The notes: generated by a model from the sequence alone, not told the origin. A DNA stretch of 64,000 bases from an uncultured Oscillospiraceae bacterium (GCA_900547105.1 URFL01000008.1:40551-104550), one strand, 5' to 3'. Positions 7,735-16,472 are shown, counted from the stretch's first letter. Made by a program: numbers and translations.

Positions 7735-7790
7735 TTTTCCGCGAAAAGCCGCGGAAAACAGTTGTGTGCGTTCAAAAAATGTGCTATAAT
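7735..7790 (+). promoter_or_regulatory. livH promoter with adjoining inverted repeat
   Basis: TTGTGT (7762-7767) and TATAAT (7785-7790) are 17 bases apart. Immediately upstream is an inverted repeat TTTTCCGC (7735-7742) / GCGGAAAA (7751-7758), a candidate regulator site. The rest of the 255-base gap between livJ and livH holds no gene that I can see. Confidence 0.6.
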
Positions 7791-7889
7791 ATTCTAAATA
7801 CAATGTAGCAAAGAGCTTGTGAATAAATCTTTGTGCGTTGGTTATGCATCGGGGGTCGCGCGGCCGCCGGATAGAGGAGGAGCAAATTT

Positions 7890-8771
7890 ATGAGTTTCCT
7901 GTCGTATTTGATAAACGGCATCAGCTTGGGCAGCATCTATGCGCTGATCGCACTTGGGTATACCATGGTTTATGGTATCGCGAAGATGCTGAACTTTGCC
8001 CATGGCGATGTCATTATGATTGGCGGGTTCGTGGCATACACGGTGATGAGCACCTGGGGAATGAATCCATGGTTGGGCATTGCTGCTGCGATTGTTGTTT
8101 GTACGCTGCTTGGTATGTTGATCGAGCGCGTTGCCTATAAGCCGCTGCGGCAGGCCACCTCGCTGGCGGTGTTGATTACCGCTATCGGTGTTAGCTACTT
8201 CCTGCAAAATGTTGCCCTGTTAATATTTGGCAGTGCACCGAAATCGTTCACCTCGGTTGTGACGGTTCCGGATTTGCATTTGGCCGGGGGGGCATTGTCC
8301 ATTTCGGGTGAAACCATCGTCACGATCGGTGTGTCACTGGTTATTATGGTGGCACTGATGATTTTCATCAACAAAACCAAACCCGGCAAAGCGATGATGG
8401 CGGTGTCCGAAGATCGTGGTGCGGCGCAGCTGATGGGCGTGAATGTTAACGCCACCATCAGCTTGACCTTCGCCATTGGCTCGGCGCTGGCGGCGATCGC
8501 GGGTGTCCTTCTGTGCTCGACCTATCCGCAGCTGACGCCGTATACCGGCGCTATGCCCGGTATCAAAGCTTTTGTGGCGGCGGTGTTCGGTGGCATCGGT
8601 TCCATTCCCGGCGCCATGATCGGTGGTATTCTGCTGGGCGTGATCGAGATTTTGAGCAAAGCATTTATTTCGTCAGAACTGGCGGACGCCATTGTGTTTG
8701 GCGTGTTAATTGTTGTTCTGGTCGTTAAGCCCACCGGTATTCTGGGTAAAAAGATCAACGAGAAAGTGTAA
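7890..8771 (+). CDS. livH: Branched-chain amino acid ABC transporter permease LivH
   Basis: A 293-residue polytopic membrane protein of the BPD_transp_2 family with about eight hydrophobic segments. The start MSFLSYLINGISLGSIYALIALG is typical of LivH, as is G-I-A-K-M-L-N-F-A-H-G-D near residue 30. The E-D-R-G-A-A-Q-L-M-G-V motif around residue 170 is the cytoplasmic loop that contacts the ATPases. It pairs with LivM to form the import channel. It is preceded by GGAGGAG and followed by livM after 8 bases. Confidence 0.94.
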   Translation: MSFLSYLINGISLGSIYALIALGYTMVYGIAKMLNFAHGDVIMIGGFVAYTVMSTWGMNPWLGIAAAIVVCTLLGMLIERVAYKPLRQATSLAVLITAIGVSYFLQNVALLIFGSAPKSFTSVVTVPDLHLAGGALSISGETIVTIGVSLVIMVALMIFINKTKPGKAMMAVSEDRGAAQLMGVNVNATISLTFAIGSALAAIAGVLLCSTYPQLTPYTGAMPGIKAFVAAVFGGIGSIPGAMIGGILLGVIEILSKAFISSELADAIVFGVLIVVLVVKPTGILGKKINEKV

Positions 8772-8779
8772 GGAGGGGA

Positions 8780-9856
8780 ATGAAAATGAAAAAAACGCGG
8801 TTGCGTCCGGTGACGCGCAAAAACGGCATCACCTATTCCATTGTTCTCCTCTTTTATGTGGTCATCCAGATTCTTACAGCAACTGGCAGCCTGTCCAGCT
8901 TGTTTAAGGGTCTGTTGATTCCGGTTTGCGTCTATGTGATTTTGGCGGTGTCGCTGAACCTGACGGTTGGCGTACTGGGCGAATTAAGCCTTGGCCATGC
9001 CGGGTTTATGTGCGTGGGTGCTTATGCCAGTTCGATTTTTTCTATCAGCACGCAGGAGGTGCTGACCTCGGCTTGGATCCGATTCCCGCTGGCGTTGCTG
9101 GTTGGCGGCCTGGCGGCGGCGCTGTTTGGTGTTCTGATCGGTCTGCCGGTGCTGCGGTTGCGGGGCGACTATCTGGCAATCGTGACGCTGGCCTTTGGTG
9201 AGATCATCAAGAGCTTGGCGAGTGTTTTGTATTTGGGTCAGGACAGCAATGGTCTGCATATTGCCTTTGGTCAAAACTCGACAATGGATTTGGCAGTGGA
9301 CGGACACAAAATTGTGGACGGACCAAAAGGCATCTTATCAGCGCCTGGCGATTCTACCTTTACGATCGCGACCATTCTGGTGCTGATCACCTTGATCGTG
9401 ATCACCAATATGATGGATTCGCGTACCGGCCGGGCGGTTATGTCGATTCGCGATAACCGCATTGCGGCGGAGTCGGTGGGCATCAATATTACCAAATACA
9501 AATTGCTGGCTTTCGCGCTGTCGGCTTTCTTTGCCGGTCTTGCCGGTGTGCTGTATGCGCACAGCTTGGCGACGGTGCCGCCGACCAAATTCGGTTACAA
9601 CACCTCCATTATGATTTTGGTTATGGTGGTGCTCGGCGGTATGGGCAGTATGCGGGGCTCCGTGATTGCGGCGGCGCTGTTGACGGCTTTGCCGGAATTG
9701 CTGCGCAGCTTGCAGGATTATCGTATGTTGATCTATTCGATCATCCTGATTGCGGCGATGTTGCTGAACAACAACGAAAAAGTGAAAACCGCTGTTAAAA
9801 AAGTGACGGCTAAATTCAAACGTCAGGCGAAACCGGCAGGGGAGGTGGCTCAATAA
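8780..9856 (+). CDS. livM: Branched-chain amino acid ABC transporter permease LivM
   Basis: A 358-residue polytopic permease, partner of LivH. Family signs are S-L-N-L-T-V-G-V-L-G-E-L-S-L-G-H-A-G-F near residue 58, L-R-G-D-Y-L-A-I-V-T-L-A-F-G-E near residue 130, and the coupling loop I-R-D-N-R-I-A-A-E-S-V-G-I near residue 223. The C-terminus is a short basic tail. Its stop codon shares one base with the livG start (TAATG), indicating translational coupling. Confidence 0.94.
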   Translation: MKMKKTRLRPVTRKNGITYSIVLLFYVVIQILTATGSLSSLFKGLLIPVCVYVILAVSLNLTVGVLGELSLGHAGFMCVGAYASSIFSISTQEVLTSAWIRFPLALLVGGLAAALFGVLIGLPVLRLRGDYLAIVTLAFGEIIKSLASVLYLGQDSNGLHIAFGQNSTMDLAVDGHKIVDGPKGILSAPGDSTFTIATILVLITLIVITNMMDSRTGRAVMSIRDNRIAAESVGINITKYKLLAFALSAFFAGLAGVLYAHSLATVPPTKFGYNTSIMILVMVVLGGMGSMRGSVIAAALLTALPELLRSLQDYRMLIYSIILIAAMLLNNNEKVKTAVKKVTAKFKRQAKPAGEVAQ

Positions 9857-10614
9857 TGGCGCTGTTAGAAGTAAAAGGATTGGGCATTTCTTTTGGTGGC
9901 CTGCGCGCGGTGGATGATGTGAATTTGTCCATTGATAAAGGTCAGCTTTATGGGTTGATTGGGCCGAACGGCGCCGGAAAAACCACCGTTTTTAACCTGT
10001 TGACCGGTGTGTACAAACCGACGACCGGCACCTTTTCGCTGGATGGTGAAAATCTTACCGGCAAAACCCCGGTCGAGATCAACAAACGCGGTATTGCCCG
10101 CACCTTTCAAAACATTCGTCTGTTCCAGAACATGAGTGTGCTGGACAATGTAAAAGTTGGCTTGCATAATCAAACAAAATACAACACCTTGACCGGTGTG
10201 CTGCGTCTGCCGCGCTTTTTCAAGGCCGAAAAAGCGATGAACGAAGAGGCGATGGAGCTGCTGCGGGTGTTTCATCTGGACGATGAAGCGGATTATCTGG
10301 CGGCGAACCTGCCTTATGGCAAGCAGCGCAAACTGGAAATCGCGCGTGCGTTGGCGACACATCCCAAGCTGTTGCTGCTGGATGAACCGGCAGCGGGTAT
10401 GAATCCCAACGAAACCGCCGAGTTAATGGATACCATCCGGTTTGTGAGGGACAATTTTGATATGACCATTTTGCTGATCGAGCACGATATGCGGCTGGTG
10501 TCCGGTATTTGCGACGAGCTGACGGTGCTTAACTTCGGTACCGAGCTGGCGCATGGCGACACTTCGACGGTGCTCAACGATCCGCGCGTTATTACCGCCT
10601 ATTTGGGTGAATAA
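9856..10614 (+). CDS. livG: Branched-chain amino acid ABC transporter ATPase LivG
   Basis: A 252-residue ABC ATPase. Walker A is G-P-N-G-A-G-K-T-T near residue 36 and Walker B is L-L-L-L-D-E-P-A-A-G-M-N near 176. The signature loop is the LivG-type N-L-P-Y-G-K-Q-R-K-L-E rather than LSGGQ, usual for this subfamily. It works with LivF on the inner face of the LivHM channel. It starts one base inside livM's stop codon. Confidence 0.94.
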   Translation: MALLEVKGLGISFGGLRAVDDVNLSIDKGQLYGLIGPNGAGKTTVFNLLTGVYKPTTGTFSLDGENLTGKTPVEINKRGIARTFQNIRLFQNMSVLDNVKVGLHNQTKYNTLTGVLRLPRFFKAEKAMNEEAMELLRVFHLDDEADYLAANLPYGKQRKLEIARALATHPKLLLLDEPAAGMNPNETAELMDTIRFVRDNFDMTILLIEHDMRLVSGICDELTVLNFGTELAHGDTSTVLNDPRVITAYLGE

Positions 10615-10628
10615 GGAGGGAAACCACA

Positions 10629-11339
10629 ATGGCTATGCTGACCGTAGAAAATTTGGAGGTCTATTACGGCGCGATTCGTGCGCTGAAAGGGGTTTCCTTT
10701 GAAGTGAACGAGGGCGAAGTTGTGGCGTTGATCGGCGCGAACGGTGCCGGTAAAACCACTACACTGCACACGATTACCGGACTGTTGCGCGCCCACTCCG
10801 GTTCCATTATGTTTGACGGCAAGGATCTGACCAAAACGCCGCCTCATAAGATCGTATCCATGGGTATGGCGCATGTGCCGGAAGGCCGCCGTGTGTTCCA
10901 GCAGCTGACGGTTTTGGAAAATCTGAAGCTCGGTGCCTACACTCGCCAGAATAAGCAGGAGATCGCCGAATCGCTCGCAATGGTATATCGTCGCTTCCCT
11001 CGGTTGGAGGAGCGCAAAAACCAGACCGCCGGCACATTGAGCGGCGGCGAACAGCAGATGCTGGCGATGGGACGTGCGCTGATGAGCAAGCCCAAGATCG
11101 TGTTGATGGATGAACCGTCTATGGGCTTGTCGCCGTTGCTGGTGACCGAGATTTTTGATATTATTCAGGAGATCAAAGCGGCGGGCACAACGGTGCTGTT
11201 GGTGGAGCAAAATGCGAAAAAGGCGCTGGCGGTGGCGGATCGTGCCTATGTGTTGGAAACCGGAACCATCGCACTGGAAGGACCGGCCGCGCAGCTGATG
11301 AACGACGCATCGGTGAAAAAAGCCTATTTGGGCGAGTGA
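10629..11339 (+). CDS. livF: Branched-chain amino acid ABC transporter ATPase LivF
   Basis: A 236-residue ABC ATPase. Walker A G-A-N-G-A-G-K-T-T, signature L-S-G-G-E-Q-Q-M-L-A-M-G-R-A-L and Walker B I-V-L-M-D-E-P-S-M-G-L-S-P are all intact. V-P-E-G-R-R-V-F near residue 80 is a LivF marker. AAGGAGGG precedes the ATG, 14 bases after livG. It closes the transporter set; the kinase-like gene 31 bases downstream is probably in the same transcript. Confidence 0.94.
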   Translation: MAMLTVENLEVYYGAIRALKGVSFEVNEGEVVALIGANGAGKTTTLHTITGLLRAHSGSIMFDGKDLTKTPPHKIVSMGMAHVPEGRRVFQQLTVLENLKLGAYTRQNKQEIAESLAMVYRRFPRLEERKNQTAGTLSGGEQQMLAMGRALMSKPKIVLMDEPSMGLSPLLVTEIFDIIQEIKAAGTTVLLVEQNAKKALAVADRAYVLETGTIALEGPAAQLMNDASVKKAYLGE

Positions 11340-11370
11340 TTTTTGCACAATCAAAACGGGAGGTGTGAAT

Positions 11371-11985
11371 ATGGCAAACAAAGTGATCACCATAGCGAGA
11401 GGATACGGCAGCGGTGGCAAAACCGTTGGCAAACGGTTGGCAGAAAAATTGGGCATCGCATATTACGATCACGATCTGATTCGGTTGGCTTCGGAGGAAA
11501 GCGGTATTCACGAAAGCCTGTTTGGGCAGGCGGATGAACGCGTGAAGGGTGGGCTTTTCAAAAAGTCCAATCCGTATCGCGAAAATCCCTTGCCGCCGGA
11601 CAGCGACGAGTTTGTGTCCGATGAAAACCTGTTTGCGCTGCAGGCCCAAACCATTCGCCGCTTGGCGGATGAGCAATCCTGTGTGATTGTGGGGCGTTGT
11701 GCAGACTTTGTACTGAAAGACAGACCCGAGCTGGTGCGTGTATTTATCCACGCGGATCGGGAAGCGTGTATCCGCAACATTATGGATATGTACGGTGTCA
11801 GCGAAAAGGAAGCTGAAAAAACGATGGAGAAAACCAACCGTGCCCGCAGTGCGTACTATCGCTATTATACGGGGCACGAATGGGACAACGCATGCAACTA
11901 TGACCTTTGTCTGGATAGCAGTCGGCTGGGGTATGACAAATGCGTAGAGATCATCGAAGGATATTTGGAGATTCGCAACCGATAA
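11371..11985 (+). CDS. Cytidylate-kinase-like P-loop protein
   Basis: A 204-residue member of the cytidylate kinase-like (Cytidylate_kin2/AAA_26) family. It opens with V-I-T-I-A-R-G-Y-G-S-G-G-K-T, a P-loop, followed by Y-Y-D-H-D-L-I, and V-I-V-G-R-C-A-D near the middle. These proteins resemble nucleotide kinases, but their substrates are mostly unproven. The ATG at 11371 follows GGGAGG by 7 bases; a GTG 6 bases upstream is less likely. It sits behind livF, and a paralogue lies at 48791-49399 behind another ABC transporter. Whether it serves transport is unknown. Confidence 0.85.
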   Translation: MANKVITIARGYGSGGKTVGKRLAEKLGIAYYDHDLIRLASEESGIHESLFGQADERVKGGLFKKSNPYRENPLPPDSDEFVSDENLFALQAQTIRRLADEQSCVIVGRCADFVLKDRPELVRVFIHADREACIRNIMDMYGVSEKEAEKTMEKTNRARSAYYRYYTGHEWDNACNYDLCLDSSRLGYDKCVEIIEGYLEIRNR

Positions 11986-12039
11986 ACGGCAGCGAGGAAA
12001 CCGGAAAGCACTGACCGTCGACAAAGGTGTCGGCGACAA

Positions 12040-12076
12040 GGCGGGAACAGAGTTGTGTCTGTTCCCGCCCTCGTTT
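12040..12076 (+). terminator. Terminator after the liv-kinase operon
   Basis: A 12-bp GC-rich stem (12040-12051 with 12058-12069), a 6-base loop and a 3' CTCGTTTCGTTTT tail. Confidence 0.8.
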
Positions 12077-12109
12077 CGTTTTGAATCGGAAAGAAAAGGA
12101 TGAGAAAAC

Positions 12110-12832
12110 ATGGATCGCGGCAAGCGTTGGCGTCAATTTACAGCAGGATTTCGATATGGATCACCGGTGATGCTGGGATATGCCCCGGTATCCTTTGCGT
12201 TTGCCGTGGCGGCGGTCGGCAACGGGATTCCGTGGCCGATTGTGCTGCTGATTTCACTTAGCAATTTCACTTCAGCTGGTCAACAGGCCGGAGCCGGCTT
12301 GATGGTTGCTGGTGCGCCGTTTCCGGAAATTGGTATCACGGTGCTGGTGATCAACATTCGCTATATGCTGATGTCGCTGGCGCTGTCACAAAAAATGCTA
12401 AAGCTGTCGTTGCCCAAACGGTTGCTGCTTGCCAGTGGAGTGACCGACGAAATCTTCTTTTTGGGCATGCAAAAGGAAGAGCTGTCCGGTTGGTTCTTCA
12501 CCGGGCTGGCTGCTGGTCCGTATCTGGGCTGGGCGCTCGGAACACTGGGCGGTGCCTTGCTGGGCGAAGTGCTGCCGGCAGCTTTGTCTTCGGCGTTGGG
12601 TATTGCGCTGTATGCCATGTTTATCGCAATTGTGGTGCCCGAAATGCGTAAAGAGCATTCGGCGCTGTGGGTCGTGTTGTGTGCGGTGGGACTGTCCTGC
12701 CTGTTCCGGTATGTGCCGGGATTAAATCTGCTGCCCTCCGGATGGGCACTGATCATCAGCGCGGTGGCGGCTTCGCTGTTGGGGGCGTGGCTGTTCCCGG
12801 TCGCGATGGATGAAGAGGAGGCGGCAGCATGA
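12110..12832 (+). CDS. azlC: Branched-chain amino acid exporter, large subunit AzlC
   Basis: A 240-residue membrane protein of the AzlC family, with about five or six hydrophobic segments; P-V-M-L-G-Y-A-P-V-S-F-A-F near residue 18, F-T-S-A-G-Q-Q near 50 and N-I-R-Y-M-L-M near residue 80 are family hallmarks. With AzlD it forms a two-subunit exporter of branched-chain amino acids or analogues. It overlaps azlD by 4 bases (ATGA). It is placed right after the import operon but beyond a terminator, so the two can be separately controlled. Confidence 0.92.
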   Translation: MDRGKRWRQFTAGFRYGSPVMLGYAPVSFAFAVAAVGNGIPWPIVLLISLSNFTSAGQQAGAGLMVAGAPFPEIGITVLVINIRYMLMSLALSQKMLKLSLPKRLLLASGVTDEIFFLGMQKEELSGWFFTGLAAGPYLGWALGTLGGALLGEVLPAALSSALGIALYAMFIAIVVPEMRKEHSALWVVLCAVGLSCLFRYVPGLNLLPSGWALIISAVAASLLGAWLFPVAMDEEEAAA

Positions 12833-13152
12833 ACAAAACAACCTATTATTTGATCGCTGTTTTGGTGATGGCAGTGATGTCCTATCTGCCGCGGGCGCTG
12901 CCCTTTTTGCTGGTACGCCAAAAGGTACAAAACCGTTTTTTGCAATCTTTTTTGCATTATATGCCGGTCGCGGTGTTGGGCGCCATGACCTTTCCATCGA
13001 TTCTGTATGCCACGGCCACGCCGTGGTCAGCAGTGGCGGGAATGGTGGTTGCACTGGTGATGTCATTTTGCCGGTTGCCGTTGCTGCCGGTGGCGGCTGC
13101 TTCCACCTTGACTGTGTTTGTCACAGAATGGGTCATGCAAATTCCGTTTTAA
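12829..13152 (+). CDS. azlD: Branched-chain amino acid exporter, small subunit AzlD
   Basis: A 107-residue protein with four predicted membrane spans. The Y-L-P-R-A-L-P-F motif near residue 20 is typical of the AzlD family, as is the chain of short hydrophobic segments after it. Its start overlaps the azlC stop, so the two are translationally coupled. It completes the exporter. Confidence 0.9.
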   Translation: MNKTTYYLIAVLVMAVMSYLPRALPFLLVRQKVQNRFLQSFLHYMPVAVLGAMTFPSILYATATPWSAVAGMVVALVMSFCRLPLLPVAAASTLTVFVTEWVMQIPF

Positions 13153-13159
13153 TCGCTCT

Positions 13160-13188
13160 TTGACTTGTGTTTCTGCATAATCTATGGT
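13160..13188 (+). promoter_or_regulatory. Possible galM promoter
   Basis: TTGACT (13160-13165) and a weak TATGGT (13183-13188) are 17 bases apart in the 70-base gap after azlD. Confidence 0.4.
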
Positions 13189-13222
13189 TTAATAACAGCA
13201 AAGACGGAAAGGGGATAGAACT

Positions 13223-14269
13223 ATGAGCGTTTCCAAAACCATTTTCGGGCAACTGCCGGATGGCCGTGAGGTGGAAAAAATCCGTTTGTGCGGTGCCGGT
13301 GGATTGACTGTTTCTCTGATTACTTATGGTGCAGCGGTGCAGGAAATCTTATTTGCCGGACAGGATGTGGCGCTGGGATTTGATACCTTGGAGGATTACC
13401 TGCACGGTTCCTCCTTCCAAGGCGCCATGATCGGTCGCTACGGCAACCGTATCGCCAAAGGGCAACTGCCGCTAAATGGTCGGGTGTACGACATCGGCTG
13501 CAACGAAGGTGGATTTGGCCATCTACACGGCGGTGCCGGCGGCTTTCACACGCGCTTGTGGACGGCGACGGTGCTGGATGACGGCGATGCACCGGTGGTG
13601 CGCTTTGCCTATACTGCCGAAGACGGCGAAGAGGGGTATCCCGGCCGACTGGATGTGGCGGTAGATGTAACCGTGACCGTAGATAATACGCTGATCTTTG
13701 CTTATCAGGCGACCAGCGACCAGGACACGGTGGTCAACTTGACCAATCATACCTATTTCAATCTGCATGGGTTCCAAAACGGGAACATTATGGATGTGGA
13801 ATTGCAGGTGTCTGCTGACGCTATCACGCCGGTGGATCAGCATTTTATTCCCACCGGCGAGATACGTCCGGTGGATGGCACACCGTTTGACTTCCGGGTG
13901 GCCAAGCCGATCGGGCGCGATATGGATCTTCACGATGAGCAACTGGCGATATGCGGCGGCTACGATCACAACTTTGTGTTCGGCGCGCCGGGGGAAACCA
14001 AGCTGGCGGCGCGCGCGGTATCGCATAAAAGCGGTATCGGCGTGGAATGCACCACCGACCAGCCGGGAATGCAGGTGTATGTATCCAACGGATTAAGCGA
14101 ACCGGCCGGAAAAGGCGGCGTAGCGCTGTATAAGCATCAAGGCTTGTGTCTGGAAACGCAACACTATCCCGATAGCCCACACCATGAAAATTTTCCGTCC
14201 ACCATATTGCGGGCGGGTGAAAACTTCCGCTCCCAAACCAGCTATCATTTCTTCTGTGAGCAGAAATAA
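13223..14269 (+). CDS. galM: Aldose 1-epimerase (galactose mutarotase)
   Basis: A 348-residue enzyme that interconverts alpha and beta anomers of galactose and other aldoses, feeding the Leloir pathway. G-R-Y-G-N-R-I-A-K-G near residue 70 holds the substrate-contacting arginine. The first catalytic histidine lies in N-L-T-N-H-T-Y-F-N-L near residue 175, and the general base glutamate in G-L-C-L-E-T-Q-H-Y-P near residue 311. The Y-D-H-N-F sequence near 250 is also typical. AAAGGGG precedes the ATG. It stands alone with a shared bidirectional terminator. Confidence 0.94.
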   Translation: MSVSKTIFGQLPDGREVEKIRLCGAGGLTVSLITYGAAVQEILFAGQDVALGFDTLEDYLHGSSFQGAMIGRYGNRIAKGQLPLNGRVYDIGCNEGGFGHLHGGAGGFHTRLWTATVLDDGDAPVVRFAYTAEDGEEGYPGRLDVAVDVTVTVDNTLIFAYQATSDQDTVVNLTNHTYFNLHGFQNGNIMDVELQVSADAITPVDQHFIPTGEIRPVDGTPFDFRVAKPIGRDMDLHDEQLAICGGYDHNFVFGAPGETKLAARAVSHKSGIGVECTTDQPGMQVYVSNGLSEPAGKGGVALYKHQGLCLETQHYPDSPHHENFPSTILRAGENFRSQTSYHFFCEQK

Positions 14270-14284
14270 AACGCAACATATGAT

Positions 14285-14334
14285 AAGCACCCCTTATTCC
14301 TCGAGTATATCTCGGTGAATAAGGGGTGCTTTTT
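14285..14334. terminator. Bidirectional terminator
   Basis: A 15-bp perfect stem (14285-14299 with 14317-14331) with TTTTT on the plus side. It ends galM and overlaps the stop codon of the convergent acyltransferase gene. Confidence 0.88.
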
Positions 14335-15100
14335 ATCCGCAAGAGGAATCGGCTTCCGGCTCCATGTCCGGATCGTATTCCGGTCCATAGAAATCCTGTG
14401 CAATTTTCTCAAATACACGATGGGTTTCTTCGCATAACGCCTTGGCGGTTTTGCCGGTAGAGGAGATGGGTTCACCCACCGTCATCGTCAGCTTGGGACG
14501 ACCGAACCAGCCATCCGAAAAGGTGATGACCATCGGCACCACCGGGGCACCTGCCTGAACTGCCGCCACAAATCCGCCCCGGTGAAAGGGGCGAATACCG
14601 CGGTACCGCGGCCACAACGAGCTTTCGGCACAAAACAGCACCAGCTTGCGGCGCTTCAACAGGTTCACCACCGTGCGCTGAAACGCTTTGGCGCCCGAAA
14701 AATTGCTGCCTAGCGGAATACCGCCCAGCATTTTGATGATGCGCCCCGCTACCGGAATATCCATGTTTTCGCCCAGCGTAACATACCGCACCTTACGATC
14801 GCGGATGGCGCAACCGCACGCGATCGGCACATCTAGAAAATACACATGGTTGATAATCAACACCGCGCCCTGATGGCGCACTTTACGTAGATTTTTGCGT
14901 CCGATCACCCGATATTGGCACGCCAGCTTCGCCCAAATAGGGAGCACGATCAGCGCCACCTGTCGAAGCAGCCACGCGTTCATACGATAAATCGGGTTGC
15001 GGCTTTCAAAGCGGTAGGAGGCATCCACCACCGATCGCTTCTTTTTATGCGGCATTTGCAGAATATGCTCGTCCGGGTCATGCGGATATGGCGATGTCAT
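14333..15100 (-). CDS. 1-acylglycerol-3-phosphate acyltransferase-like protein
   Basis: A 255-residue PlsC-family (LPLAT) acyltransferase. The N-H-V-Y-F-L-D motif near residue 82 is the catalytic H-x4-D. A following G-x-I-P-L-G block and A-P-V-V-P-M-V near residue 195 fit the fold. The usual P-E-G-T motif is replaced by A-E-S-S-L-W-P-R-Y-R-G, so acceptor specificity may differ from PlsC. A hydrophobic segment near residue 45 suggests membrane attachment. It overlaps the upstream glycosyltransferase by 4 bases (ATGA), which suggests that both act on one lipid. Confidence 0.85.
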   Translation of the reverse strand: MTSPYPHDPDEHILQMPHKKKRSVVDASYRFESRNPIYRMNAWLLRQVALIVLPIWAKLACQYRVIGRKNLRKVRHQGAVLIINHVYFLDVPIACGCAIRDRKVRYVTLGENMDIPVAGRIIKMLGGIPLGSNFSGAKAFQRTVVNLLKRRKLVLFCAESSLWPRYRGIRPFHRGGFVAAVQAGAPVVPMVITFSDGWFGRPKLTMTVGEPISSTGKTAKALCEETHRVFEKIAQDFYGPEYDPDMEPEADSSCG

Positions 15101-16239
15101 GCGTTCCCTTTCTGGCTATAATAGCGGCAAGCGTCCTCGAACATCTTTTCCATCTGGTCCAGGCAATGGTCAATCGCGAATTGTTCGGCATATTCACGAT
15201 AGCGCGCCGACATAGCGGCCTTTTCGTCCGGATGCTCGATCCAGTAATCAATCTGCTGCGACAACGAGTGCGGATCGCCCTGGCGGAACAAATTGTGTTC
15301 AGTCAGGGCGAATTGGTTGGTGGCGGATTTGTCGCTGTCCGATATGACCGGCACCAGCCCACAGGTGAAGGCTTCAATGCAGGAGATGGCTTCGATCTCG
15401 GCATCCGACGGATGCACATACAAATCGCAGGTGTTGATCAAATCGCACAGTGCCTCCGGCGTATACAACCCCATGATCGGCGGATGGGGCAGGGTGCTGC
15501 CACGCTTTTGAATCGCCTCTTTTTTGGGACCATTTCCGGCGAAGATCAGTTGGATACGGTCGGCATATCGGCTTTGCTTCACCGCATCGATCAGCAGATC
15601 ATGGCGTTTCTCGGGGGAATAGCGTCCCACAAACAACACGCGAATGGTATCTCCGGCATCCGCCGGACGTGCCACCTCTTTGTGCTGGAAGATCGGTGCC
15701 ACACCGTTGGAAATGACGCGCATATCCAGATCATACCCATTTTCGACCAGTTGATTCGCGATAAACTGGCTGGGGCAGTGCACAAAATGCGCATCTTTAT
15801 AAAACGTACGCCAAAACCGACGATAGATCATGCGATTAGCAAAACCGGCGTGCAGCAAAAAGATGTGACCGGTGATATTCTCCGGTTGACAATGGAACGC
15901 GGTGGTATAGGCGATGCCCATGTCCCGTGCCAGGCGCATACCGGTTTGCCCCACCTTGAACGGCATTAGAAAATGCACCACATCGCAGCCTTCCATGCCC
16001 CGGCGCAGCACCGCTTCGTCCGGCTGGGCAAAAGAAACACCGTTGCTTTCGATATAATGCTGAAACGCCGGGAATTGCCGCTTTTGCAAGGTGACATATC
16101 CCGGCTCATCACAGGCGTAGGGGGAGATCACGGTCACCTCGTGTCCGCGCGCTTTCATCCCCTCCACCAACCGCCGTGCGGTGATGCAAGTGCCGTTGTT
16201 GGTTTCTCCGTATACATCGGTTACCAATGCGATTTTCAT
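15097..16239 (-). CDS. Family 4 glycosyltransferase, probably acting on a membrane lipid
   Basis: A 380-residue GT-B glycosyltransferase. The N-terminal domain starts K-I-A-L-V-T-D-V-Y-G-E-T-N-N-G. The C-terminal domain has V-L-F-V-G-R-Y-S-P-E-K-R-H-D-L-L near 200-215 and the donor-binding H-P-S-D-A-E-I-E-A-I-S-C-I-E-A (E-x7-E) near 300. It resembles diacylglycerol glucosyl/mannosyltransferases. Coupling to an acyltransferase gene by a 4-base overlap supports a glycolipid product, but substrate and sugar are inferred only. Confidence 0.87.
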   Translation of the reverse strand: MKIALVTDVYGETNNGTCITARRLVEGMKARGHEVTVISPYACDEPGYVTLQKRQFPAFQHYIESNGVSFAQPDEAVLRRGMEGCDVVHFLMPFKVGQTGMRLARDMGIAYTTAFHCQPENITGHIFLLHAGFANRMIYRRFWRTFYKDAHFVHCPSQFIANQLVENGYDLDMRVISNGVAPIFQHKEVARPADAGDTIRVLFVGRYSPEKRHDLLIDAVKQSRYADRIQLIFAGNGPKKEAIQKRGSTLPHPPIMGLYTPEALCDLINTCDLYVHPSDAEIEAISCIEAFTCGLVPVISDSDKSATNQFALTEHNLFRQGDPHSLSQQIDYWIEHPDEKAAMSARYREYAEQFAIDHCLDQMEKMFEDACRYYSQKGNA

Positions 16240-16273
16240 ATTGTTTCCCTCATCCTTATTATGTGTTCGTTAT

Positions 16274-16302
16274 ATTATGTCACATTTTTCTCTTTTTTGC
16301 AA
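16274..16302 (-). promoter_or_regulatory. Promoter of the glycosyltransferase-acyltransferase pair
   Basis: On the minus strand TTGCAA (16297-16302) is followed after 17 bases by CATAAT (16274-16279). Confidence 0.65.
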
Positions 16303-16364
16303 GTATTCGCCGCGTGGGGTATACTGCCGTCGCGATTGGGTCATCCTGTTAGAAAAGTCAAAAG

Positions 16365-16420
16365 TTTTACCTATCTTTTACGAAAGGTTGCTTTTCCTTT
16401 TTACCGTCGACAAATATCAT
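16365..16420 (+). promoter_or_regulatory. Candidate Pho-box repeats and pstS promoter
   Basis: TTTTAC occurs at 16365-16370, 16376-16381 and 16399-16404, spaced 11 and 23 bases, i.e. on one helical face. PhoP boxes of Firmicutes are TTAACA-like direct repeats with about 11-bp period. A -10-like TATCAT lies at 16415-16420, with no good -35 of its own, which is usual for activator-dependent promoters. Confidence 0.4.
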
Positions 16421-16472
16421 TAAAAACGGCAAGAGAAAGAGCCTATCATAACAATATCTGGAGGAATGACAG

